Source: MWEH01 sp035409945
GTDB lineage: Bacteria > Bacillota > Clostridia > Christensenellales > DTU072
DNA: 64,000 nt
Direction: 5' to 3'
Assembly (NCBI GenBank): GCA_035409945.1
Contig: DAONQC010000005.1
Location: 1 to 64,000 of the forward strand
This document shows, piece by piece, positions 54,094 to 62,475 of the stretch. The notes beneath the pieces are model-generated. The model worked only from the letters and a program-made list of their open reading frames with translations, did not search any database and was not told the DNA's origin. Each line of letters begins with the position of its first letter. Positions within the stretch are counted from its first letter, which is position 1. The position numbers were made by a program, and so were the translations under genes.

Positions 54094-56211
54094 CTACCTT
54101 TTCATCTTCGGGTCGAAAGCGTCTCTTAATCCATCGCCTACGAAGTTAAAGGCGATAACAGTTAAGCAAATTAACACACCTACTGGTATCCAAATGTATG
54201 TATATTGAGTCATTGCTGCAGCAGATGATACTGAGTTAATCATGGCACCCCAGGTCGCAAGCGGGTATTTAGCTCCTAAACCTAAGAACGACAGTGTTGA
54301 TTCTGTTAAGATTATTCCACCCAAACCCATCGTAGCATTTACAATAAGTTGTGGCATAACATTGGGAATTAAGTGCCTGAATATTCTTCTAGATGCCTTT
54401 AAACCGGTAGCTTCAGTAGCAAGCATAAATTCTTGTTCTCTAAGTGACAAAATCTGTCCCCTTACAAGCCTTGCAATACCTGCCCAACCAAGAACGCCCA
54501 GTATGACCATCAAATACATTATTCTTGTTAGTGGCTCTAATTTTAACGCATCAAACAAAGCACCTAAGATAATAAGGATAGGCATAGAAGGTATGCAATA
54601 AAAAACATCAACTATTCTCATTATGAGATTATCAACCCATTTGCCAAAATAACCAGCAATACCACCAAGCGTTACTCCTATAAACATAGATAGGAAAATA
54701 ACAACGAAACCAATCATTAGAGAAATTCTTCCACCGTACATCATTCTAGTTAGTACATCCATACCATTGGCATCTGTGCCTAAAAGATGCGTTGAAGATG
54801 GAGGGCTATATATGTCAATTAAATATTTTTCCTGAAAGTTTCTAAGAACAAAACTATCTAACTTTCTTTCAATAGAAAAGTTCGCTTCTCCTCTTATAGG
54901 CTCTCCATTTTCATCTACTTGAGGATTTCCTGCTTCATCCAACAACTCTGTATAGTATATAAAATCGGACGTTATAGTGCCGCTTTCATCCATTTCCTTT
55001 ACCTTTGTATTAACTTGTTCTTTAAACCCTTGTGATAGTGAATCTTCGCCATTATAACGTCTAACAACAAATGTACTTGCTTTTACATACTCAACTGGCA
55101 CTCCACTTATAATCTCGGAAATAACAATATTACCATCATCTGCATCCTTACCTACCGTATAATTTTTGTCTGCTACTGTAAAAGCAGGAGTATTATTAGC
55201 CATTGCGGTAAGTGCTGCCAACTTAAAATCACTGGGAACATCGGGACCTTCTACATTATACTTATCAAAAACATACCTGCTTGAATATAGAGACACTTGA
55301 ACTCCTTTATTTTCTGATATTTCATATGTGCCCATCCCTTTTTTATCAATCAAAAAATTTCTTTCCCCAAGTGAAAATGTAGCACTATCAAGATTTCCTT
55401 TTACTGCAGTTTCAAAATCAGCACCAATTACTCCGCTTTTGTATGTAAATATGCCATCTGGCAGTTTTTGGTACACCTTATACTCGTTCTTTAAACCTGC
55501 TGTAACTATATATGTACTGCTAGAATACACAAAAGTCATCGAGTTATCCTGTATACTATCAAAAACTGAATCCTTAAACGCATCTTCATTTTCAATTACA
55601 TTATTTATTTCGAGCTGGTTTGTAAAACTATTGTAGCTACCAAAAAATTCTACATTAGAGTATATTGCCACCTCCTCAATTGTTTCATTTTGAAGCAAAA
55701 AGATATCATTTGCGCATCGTTTTACTGTATATTCATTTTTATCTTCTGAAGTATCTGCGACTAATAAGATATCTTTAGATTCATCATTCATCTGTGTTAT
55801 ATAAGTATTCATCCTGTGTTTGACAGAATAATGTACCGCTTTATCATCTCCCAAATAATAGTTTTCGTATGAAACTCTCTCAGTCGCTGTCCCATAATCA
55901 AATAATATTTTTCCGTACTTATAGAAGACTTGCTTTTGGCTATATGGTATAATCCAACCCCCTAAAAAACAAAAAGCAAACATAANNNNNNNNNNCAGTA
56001 TTAATCCTACAATAGCTAACTTGTTTCTAAAAAATCTCTTAGCAACCAAAAGACTTGGTGACAAAATCTTAACACGTCTCGTATCATCTAATGCTTGCTG
56101 TGGATAGTCGCCTGGTGGCAACTCATCCATTTCAGGTGCATTATTAACCTTATTAATATCGTTAAGATTTTCTTCTTTAATATTTTCTTGTTTACTCATA
56201 TCCATTTTCAT
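54094..56211 (-). CDS. oppC: Peptide ABC transporter permease OppC-like with large inserted domain
   Basis: About 705 residues, twice the usual 300-350. A 10-N gap (55986-55995) interrupts the first membrane helix. After it an extracytoplasmic insert covers about residues 95-440, followed by the normal permease core (from LGTDANGMDVLTRMMYGGR), five helices, and the EAA loop EFMLATEATGLKASRRIFRH that contacts the ATPases. Within the insert a unit of about 55-60 residues recurs at least three times (about 211-262, 265-319, 328-387). The last copy resembles a stretch of the binding protein. Frame is kept across the N run as drawn, but the true gap length is unknown. Confidence 0.9.
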   Translation of the reverse strand: MKMDMSKQENIKEENLNDINKVNNAPEMDELPPGDYPQQALDDTRRVKILSPSLLVAKRFFRNKLAIVGLILXXXXMFAFCFLGGWIIPYSQKQVFYKYGKILFDYGTATERVSYENYYLGDDKAVHYSVKHRMNTYITQMNDESKDILLVADTSEDKNEYTVKRCANDIFLLQNETIEEVAIYSNVEFFGSYNSFTNQLEINNVIENEDAFKDSVFDSIQDNSMTFVYSSSTYIVTAGLKNEYKVYQKLPDGIFTYKSGVIGADFETAVKGNLDSATFSLGERNFLIDKKGMGTYEISENKGVQVSLYSSRYVFDKYNVEGPDVPSDFKLAALTAMANNTPAFTVADKNYTVGKDADDGNIVISEIISGVPVEYVKASTFVVRRYNGEDSLSQGFKEQVNTKVKEMDESGTITSDFIYYTELLDEAGNPQVDENGEPIRGEANFSIERKLDSFVLRNFQEKYLIDIYSPPSSTHLLGTDANGMDVLTRMMYGGRISLMIGFVVIFLSMFIGVTLGGIAGYFGKWVDNLIMRIVDVFYCIPSMPILIILGALFDALKLEPLTRIMYLMVILGVLGWAGIARLVRGQILSLREQEFMLATEATGLKASRRIFRHLIPNVMPQLIVNATMGLGGIILTESTLSFLGLGAKYPLATWGAMINSVSSAAAMTQYTYIWIPVGVLICLTVIAFNFVGDGLRDAFDPKMKR
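55986..55995. other. Assembly gap (10 N) in oppC
   Basis: Ten N inside the codons for the first membrane helix of OppC. Confidence 0.95.
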
Positions 56212-56222
56212 AACTGCACCTT

Positions 56223-57212
56223 TTAAGCTATCCGTACTCTAGGATCTACCACTGCGTATAGTACATCACTAATAAGATTTCCAAGTAGTGTTAATATCGC
56301 CATAAACGAGAGATAAAACATTGTAAACGGGATATCACCAGCAATCATTGCATGGTATGATGTATACCCAATCCCTTCCAATGCAAAAAGTGTTTCTGTT
56401 ATTAGCGCTCCAGAAAACAATCCTGGCAACGAACCACCTAAAATAGTAACGAGTGGAATTAATGTATTTCTAAAAGCATGGTGGTTTATTACCTTCCTCT
56501 CAGGGAGCCCTTTTGCCCTTGCAGTACGAATATAATCAGAATTTAATACCTCCAACATATTTGTACGTGTATAACGCATTAGACCACCAATGCTTATTAT
56601 TGTCAATGTCATAATAGGTAAAACATAGTGCTTGGCTACATCAAAAAACTTTTGAACATCGTTTAAATTGTGGTAGTTGCGCCCACGCATACCACTAATA
56701 TCAAACCACCCCAGTTTCACCGAAAAAATTAGTTTTAATATGGTTGCAATAAAAAATGTAGGTAGCGAAATTCCAACCAACGCAATGACTGTTACCGTAT
56801 AATCAGTTACACTGTATTGTTTTCTTGCAGCTGATACACCTAATGGTATTGCGATAGCTATTTCTAAAATAAATACTGCAATTCCTAAATAAAAACTATT
56901 CCAAATAACTTTGTTAAACTGCTCTAATACTGGAATGTTATAGTACCAACTATCACCAAATTCTCCCCTTAAGGCAGCTTTAAGCCAAACAAAAAAACCT
57001 TCTAAAATTCCTTTGTCCATTCCATATTGCGCATTCAGCTCTACAAGCCATTGAGATGCGCTTTTTTGGCTACCTGGCTTTGTGGCCAGTTCTCTGGCCA
57101 TTTGTTCCACATAACTTGTGGGAAGAGAATGCATAAGTGTGTAAATCACTAGCATGACAAAAAATAAAATAACCGCACTTATCATTAACCTTTTCACTAT
57201 AAACTTTAGCAT
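56223..57212 (-). CDS. oppB: Peptide ABC transporter permease OppB-like
   Basis: A 329-residue permease of normal size with six membrane helices. The EAA motif is seen as DYIRTARAKGLPERKVINHHAFRN, and the N-terminal wording RLMISAVILFFVMLVIY is typical. It lies 11 bp before oppC and, unlike OppC, has no large insert. Confidence 0.95.
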   Translation of the reverse strand: MLKFIVKRLMISAVILFFVMLVIYTLMHSLPTSYVEQMARELATKPGSQKSASQWLVELNAQYGMDKGILEGFFVWLKAALRGEFGDSWYYNIPVLEQFNKVIWNSFYLGIAVFILEIAIAIPLGVSAARKQYSVTDYTVTVIALVGISLPTFFIATILKLIFSVKLGWFDISGMRGRNYHNLNDVQKFFDVAKHYVLPIMTLTIISIGGLMRYTRTNMLEVLNSDYIRTARAKGLPERKVINHHAFRNTLIPLVTILGGSLPGLFSGALITETLFALEGIGYTSYHAMIAGDIPFTMFYLSFMAILTLLGNLISDVLYAVVDPRVRIA

Positions 57213-57330
57213 CTCTTTTTCCTTATGTTGTATTTAATTAAAGAATAAAAATAATAGATTCTGACAATTCTCAGAATCACATAACTTGCACATTAATGTT
57301 GTAAAGTGTGCTATCCTTAAGCACATTTAA

Positions 57331-57356
57331 GGGAGAGACTCTTGCGAGTCCCTCCC
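57331..57356. terminator. Attenuating terminator between oppA and oppB
   Basis: GGGAGAGACTC-TTGC-GAGTCCCTCCC, an 11-bp stem with one wobble. On the minus strand the loop is GCAA, with only a short T tract. It likely stabilises the oppA message and reduces read-through to the permease genes. Confidence 0.75.
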
Positions 57357-57380
57357 AATTGAACAAGCTACATAAAGTAA

Positions 57381-60116
57381 TTATGCCACTACTTTCATTT
57401 CAATGCCTTCGATATCGTTCATCCATCCCCAGAATGTTGTAATATCTGGTGTAATGCTATTTATATCTACTCTTTCATTGTTGAAAATAACTGCATTCTT
57501 TCTTTGATACGTAGGTATTTCTACGCCCCAATCAATTATGGTGTCGAGGCACTCTTTATAAACGCCCTTTCTGTAAGCTTGGTCTGCGCTTTCTCTTGCA
57601 GCCATAATCAAGTCGTCTAAATGAGTATCTTGAATTCCATAGTGATTGCTTTCAGTACTGCCTTCTAAACCAACAACATTAGAACTATGGTAGACCTGAT
57701 ACATGTCTGGATCTACTGTTGAGCCCCAGGCAGCTGTCCACATCTCTTGTGTATGAGCTTCTAGAGCCTTCCAAAGCCGGTTAGAATCGGCTGGGTCATT
57801 AATATCTAATGTAATGCCAATGGACGCTAGAATCTCTTCTGCTTTTGTAATTATTGCAAATGCTGGGTGATCTCCTTTTCCATCGCCAGGTACAATTATT
57901 TCATATTTTAGTTTCGCACCAGCTGGAGCTGCTGTAAATTTCCCAGTTGCTTCATCAAATGTAAATCCTGCGGCCTTTAGGAAGCCAATTGCTGCTGTTT
58001 TTGCTGCCGCTTCTCTTGCCTGTTGATTCATCTCAGCTGTAAATATTGCTTTCCCATCAACATCGACTGAGAATGCAAGTGCATAACCTTCGTCAGTTGG
58101 TTGAGGTGCAGCCCAAGATGTATTTGAAATTGGGTAGTTAATAACAGTTGCTCTCGGTCCATAATATGAGTTAATAGCTGGCTCACGCCCTACTGCAAAT
58201 ATTGTTGCAAATGCCTTTCTCATATTCTTAGAAGCATCTGAATCTTTTACATCGCCAACTTTAACATTGTCAGCGTTAATTCCAATGTAGCCATATCCTA
58301 AATTGTCTACCAAGCTTGTATAAATTTTAGCTCCTGACATTTCTAATGGATTTTCTTCTACATTAATGTTGTTAGCTTGTTGGATTTGGGTAACTGCTGC
58401 AGAGTTAATGCTTGGATCAGTTACATCAAATGTCGATGCTATTGTTCCAGACACTTTGTCAGCATCTGCAGTTTCTTTGAATAGCATTGTTGTTATTTTT
58501 GGACAACCCTTGAAATAGTATCCGTTTCTTTCAAATCTTACAACACCTTGCTCAAACTCCACATATTTATATGGACCTGCTCCCATTGGGGCAGTTGTCT
58601 TGGCTCTTACGCTAGAAAGATCACCTTTTGTAAATCCAAACTTATTTTCTGAATATTTGTATGCGGCTCTGCTTCCATAATAGTGGAGAGGAGTTACGCT
58701 TACGCCTAATTGATAAATTGCAGGAGCATCAAACTTGGTCATTTCAATTCTCATTGTATAATTACCAGTCTTTTGAATACCAGCAATATTCATAACTGCA
58801 CCACCAGTCATAGCTTTTGGACCTTCTGTTCTGATGAATTCATTCTTGATTAGTGATGCGAAATCTGCACCAGCAGACTCTTTTTGTATTTCCGCAACAT
58901 CATACCCATAAGCATTTTTTATGTTTGCCCAATAAGTATCAATGGTTGGGAATTCTGTATCCAAATTAAATACGGTGCCCATGCTATCTTTGAAGCCACC
59001 GTCAAACTCTCTGCCAAATCTAGTTCCAGCATATGCGGCTACTGCGGTAACCTCACCTTCTTCATCTTCCTCTGAGATATAAACGAGATCGGCGCTTGCA
59101 GTTTCAGCTTTTGCTTTGACATATTTTACATCAGCTACGGTAAAAGCTGGTTTTTCTGCGGTTGCATCTGCCACATATAGTGTTACGATTTCATCATCAA
59201 TTTTTCCATATGTGCCATCTTCTGCTTCTGGATATTTGTATGTCCAACCACCGAAGTCCCACATTCTCATACCATATGCCATTTGTAGCCCTTCATTTCC
59301 TGAAATGCTTTGTACGGTCAACGGTCCCATGTATGGCGCATAAGGTGCGCTGTTATATTTACTGAACACATAGTCAACTATTTCTTGTGTAAACTTAATT
59401 CCTGCTGTTTCAAATGCTGTACCGAAAAATACATCTCTTTGTTCTGCGGTAAATGCATCTGTTACTTCACCATCTTTTCCTGCAGCTAGTATTGCGTCTG
59501 CCTTTGCTGCGAATGTATCATAGACATCGCTAGTAACACCAGTTCTGTAATCATTCATCCCTTTAATTGGTAACGCATAGAAACTTGAGCTTCCATCGTA
59601 TGTTGGGTCAGATAACACATACATGGTAAATATTACGTCGTCTATTGTTAAATGCACACCATCACTAAAGAATAAGTCATCACGAATTTCAAAATCGTAA
59701 TAAACTGGACCTTCTGTTGTTTGGGTTACTTTAACATTAGCAATTCCCTTGTAGACATAATCCTTACCATTGTAAGCTCTTGTCTCGCCTTCAATACCAT
59801 TCATAACTACGGCACCAACTCTGTCGGTTGATATTAAACCAACTTGCGTCATTCCTGCCACATCAGCATCGTATGCAGTTTTCGAGAAGAATGGGCTGAA
59901 TTTGTTACTGAAATAACTATAGCCTACAACTAGCGTGTTACCACCAGAATATTCTGGATAAGCTATGGCAGGTGCGTCTTTTGTGACAACCTCATCCAAA
60001 GCGTTCGGCTCGACTGGAGCAGGTTCTTCAGGCTTCGGCTTACACGCGAATGCTGTCAGTGTCAAAATCAATGTGAAAATTAACACTATCGGCAAAAGAA
60101 CTCTTAATTTCTTCAT
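57381..60116 (-). CDS. oppA: Extracellular solute-binding lipoprotein, OppA/DppA family
   Basis: A 911-residue SBP_bac_5 peptide-binding lipoprotein, far longer than the usual 530-600. Lipobox LTAFAC with lipidated Cys25, a Pro/Glu-rich linker, then the binding fold. TTEGPVYYDFEIRDDLFFSD and the C-terminal block around MWTAAWGSTVDPDMYQVY are typical. Extra material lies at about residues 185-410. Within it, 323-382 (PAFTVADVKY...ISEEDEEGEV) resembles a repeat in the OppC insert, which suggests the two parts meet outside the membrane. First gene of the transporter operon; GGAGG precedes the ATG. Confidence 0.93.
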   Translation of the reverse strand: MKKLRVLLPIVLIFTLILTLTAFACKPKPEEPAPVEPNALDEVVTKDAPAIAYPEYSGGNTLVVGYSYFSNKFSPFFSKTAYDADVAGMTQVGLISTDRVGAVVMNGIEGETRAYNGKDYVYKGIANVKVTQTTEGPVYYDFEIRDDLFFSDGVHLTIDDVIFTMYVLSDPTYDGSSSFYALPIKGMNDYRTGVTSDVYDTFAAKADAILAAGKDGEVTDAFTAEQRDVFFGTAFETAGIKFTQEIVDYVFSKYNSAPYAPYMGPLTVQSISGNEGLQMAYGMRMWDFGGWTYKYPEAEDGTYGKIDDEIVTLYVADATAEKPAFTVADVKYVKAKAETASADLVYISEEDEEGEVTAVAAYAGTRFGREFDGGFKDSMGTVFNLDTEFPTIDTYWANIKNAYGYDVAEIQKESAGADFASLIKNEFIRTEGPKAMTGGAVMNIAGIQKTGNYTMRIEMTKFDAPAIYQLGVSVTPLHYYGSRAAYKYSENKFGFTKGDLSSVRAKTTAPMGAGPYKYVEFEQGVVRFERNGYYFKGCPKITTMLFKETADADKVSGTIASTFDVTDPSINSAAVTQIQQANNINVEENPLEMSGAKIYTSLVDNLGYGYIGINADNVKVGDVKDSDASKNMRKAFATIFAVGREPAINSYYGPRATVINYPISNTSWAAPQPTDEGYALAFSVDVDGKAIFTAEMNQQAREAAAKTAAIGFLKAAGFTFDEATGKFTAAPAGAKLKYEIIVPGDGKGDHPAFAIITKAEEILASIGITLDINDPADSNRLWKALEAHTQEMWTAAWGSTVDPDMYQVYHSSNVVGLEGSTESNHYGIQDTHLDDLIMAARESADQAYRKGVYKECLDTIIDWGVEIPTYQRKNAVIFNNERVDINSITPDITTFWGWMNDIEGIEMKVVA

Positions 60117-60190
60117 CTCTTTTTTTCCTCCTATTTTTTATTTCCGTGCAGTGTATTCTTATTTTACACGGAATTTTTCATATACTTATT

Positions 60191-60219
60191 ATTTTACAAT
60201 AACAATTTATACATGTCAA
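60191..60219 (-). promoter_or_regulatory. opp operon promoter
   Basis: TTGACA (60214-60219), 17-bp spacer and TAAAAT (60191-60196) on the minus strand. The leader holds an imperfect inverted repeat (CCGTG...CACGG, 60143-60170). Confidence 0.8.
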
Positions 60220-60330
60220 ACAACATTTTCTTGCAAACAATGTCGTTATTCGGCGCATCTAATGGATAATATCCAAAAATATGCAATAAAATACGATTAA
60301 GTCACTATTTAACGTGATATATGCATATTT

Positions 60331-60512
60331 ACACGCTGTTTATACTTTCCATTTACAATTTATTTAGGACACTTGGAGACTTTCTTATTCGGTGAAATCT
60401 ATACCGAGTGTTCCTTCACGATTATACATTAACGGCAAGTTTTACTTTCCTTTTACCACTTGGGGCGTTTGAAGACTTTTTCTGATTCGGGAAGATCAAG
60501 TCCGAGTGTTCC
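60331..60512. repeat. Duplicated 3' end of the FAD oxidase gene
   Basis: 60431-60512 (gene end and stop) and 60331-60414 (downstream on the minus strand) align at an offset of 98. ACTTTCC, ACTTGG, GACTTT, ATTCGG and CCGAGTGTTCC match, with small gaps. It occupies most of the 336-bp region 60117-60452 not taken by the opp promoter. Confidence 0.75.
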
Positions 60513-62243
60513 GCCTGGGTTCATAATGTTATCGGGGTCAAAGTGGTTTTTAAGTGCTTTAAATATATCTAATTGGTTGGAACCAATTTGTCCTTCAAGC
60601 CAGGGAGCAAATAGTTTGCCTATTCCGTGATGGTGAGACATTGCAGCGCCAGACGCTTGAATATGATCTAGTATACCCCTATGATAACTTACAAACTCGT
60701 CTATATCTGTCATTTTTGCTATGAATATGAAGTAAAGATTTGCACCCTGTGGATATGCATGTGATAAGTGAGTCATGCAGAATGTGTTAGGACGGGATTT
60801 ACAATATTTCCGTACAAACTGATGTACTTCTAACATATTATCCCAATTAACTGAACATTCCATAGTTTCTATCATTACACCAAAATCTTGAAGATTATCT
60901 CTCATATATGGATCAGAAAATCTTCCATGTTCCCAGCCTTGTGTAACATATTTAGTTAAATAAAATCCACCATGTTTTTTGCAAATCTTCTTCACTTGCT
61001 TATGCATGTTTTTACAGAAATTCTTTTCACCATCTGTAAATCCTAAAAAGATACAGCGTTTATTTTCTTCGTATCCTAAAGCTCTTAAGATTTTATCAGC
61101 TGGAGTGTCATGGTCGATTCCATACATTTGTAGCATTATGTTACTTTCTTCAGGGTCTGATAATCTAAACACTGAAGGAAAACCAAATTCTGCTTGCATA
61201 ATTTCTTTTGCTGCCGCCACTCCACTTTCAAAGTCTTTGAATATGAAACTGAATTTATAATGGTTTTCTGGCATCGCTCTGAATATCTTTAAGGTTACAT
61301 TTGTTAAAATTCCAAATGCGCCCTCTCCACCTATCATTATTTGATTGATGTCTGGACCTGTTGCCTTTGCTGGATAAGTATCAGTTTTAATGTTTCCTAT
61401 GGGCGTTACATATTCTTGTCCTAAAACTATATGCTCAATTTTTCCATAGTATGTAGAGTTTTGCCCCGCCCCTCTCGTTACTACCCAACCACCAACTGAA
61501 CTGTATTCAAATGATTGTGGAAAATGCCCACAGGTATATCTTCTTTTTGCACCATAAAGTTCAGGGGCATTGTTTAAAACGTGTTCTAAATCTGGGCCCA
61601 TCATTCCAGCTTGCACTGTAATTGAATGGTTAGTCTCATTGAATTCTATAACTTTATTAAACCTCTTTCTCATGTCTAGAGTTATCGCACCTTTTCTCAT
61701 AGGTTCCACACCTCTAGTAACTGATGAGCCACCTCCGTAAACATATATTGGAATTTTATCCTCTTTACAAATTGCCACAATTTTTTCAATATGTTCTGTA
61801 GTATCTGGATATATTACAAGATCTGGTACGTTTTCAATGATTTTATTTCTAAGCCTTAATATGTCTAGCATAGTTTTTCCATACGCTACACTAGCTCTCG
61901 TAAATGGATCTTGGCTTACAAACTCTTTTCCAACTACATCTTCAAATTTTTTAATTTGTTCCTTTGTGAGAGTGATTGGAGAGTCAACTTCTACCTTTTC
62001 AAGCCCTGCAAATATTGGAGTTTTGAAATCTTCATCAGTCATACCAAAGCTTTTCTTTATCATTTTGTATAACGATTCTCTGGGTGCTTTTGCTGCATCT
62101 GGATGTCCCCACTTAAAGAGACTTCTATATGATTTTTCTGGAGTTTCAACAATCCACGGTGGTTGATACCCTTTGTATTCTTTTAGTGGTACTTCATTTT
62201 GCGGTTTAGGTAACCACGGTTTTAATGGTTTTACTTTTGTCAT
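60453..62243 (-). CDS. FAD-binding oxidase, alkyl-DHAP synthase-like
   Basis: A 596-residue flavoprotein of the VAO/PCMH type. The FAD-binding stretch is seen as PIYVYGGGSSVTRGVEP, with TCGHFPQSFEYSSVGGWV and MIGGEGAFGILTNVTLK. The C-terminal cap holds the HHHGIGKL block and the final YDP/FDPDNIMNPGGTLGL that are shared with alkyl-dihydroxyacetone-phosphate synthases and glycolate/lactate-type oxidases. No signal peptide. Together with the FGGY kinase 230 bp upstream it may work on a polyol or sugar acid, or in ether lipid synthesis. The choice cannot be made from sequence. GGAGG precedes the ATG. Confidence 0.88.
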   Translation of the reverse strand: MTKVKPLKPWLPKPQNEVPLKEYKGYQPPWIVETPEKSYRSLFKWGHPDAAKAPRESLYKMIKKSFGMTDEDFKTPIFAGLEKVEVDSPITLTKEQIKKFEDVVGKEFVSQDPFTRASVAYGKTMLDILRLRNKIIENVPDLVIYPDTTEHIEKIVAICKEDKIPIYVYGGGSSVTRGVEPMRKGAITLDMRKRFNKVIEFNETNHSITVQAGMMGPDLEHVLNNAPELYGAKRRYTCGHFPQSFEYSSVGGWVVTRGAGQNSTYYGKIEHIVLGQEYVTPIGNIKTDTYPAKATGPDINQIMIGGEGAFGILTNVTLKIFRAMPENHYKFSFIFKDFESGVAAAKEIMQAEFGFPSVFRLSDPEESNIMLQMYGIDHDTPADKILRALGYEENKRCIFLGFTDGEKNFCKNMHKQVKKICKKHGGFYLTKYVTQGWEHGRFSDPYMRDNLQDFGVMIETMECSVNWDNMLEVHQFVRKYCKSRPNTFCMTHLSHAYPQGANLYFIFIAKMTDIDEFVSYHRGILDHIQASGAAMSHHHGIGKLFAPWLEGQIGSNQLDIFKALKNHFDPDNIMNPGGTLGLDLPESEKVFKRPKW

Positions 62244-62475
62244 TTAAATTCCTCCTCGTAATATTGTAATTGTCTTTTAACCAGCATATGGCAAACTTCG
62301 ACTTCTTATGTATGTTTGATTCATTTAATTATGTAGTTTGATTAAATTCATAATGTCATCGTCATTTAACCGTAAACTTTACTGGCTTAAGCTATATATT
62401 TATTCTAGTTGATTATTTAGTTTGATTTCATTTTTTTTCTAGCTTTTCTAAATCCATTGTTGTTCTTTATTTGTG
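62244..62475. other. Intergenic spacer with short direct repeats
   Basis: AT-rich, no gene or clear hairpin. ATTATGTAGTTTGATT, ATGTATGTTTGATT and ATTTAGTTTGATT form a small degenerate repeat set. Confidence 0.5.
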
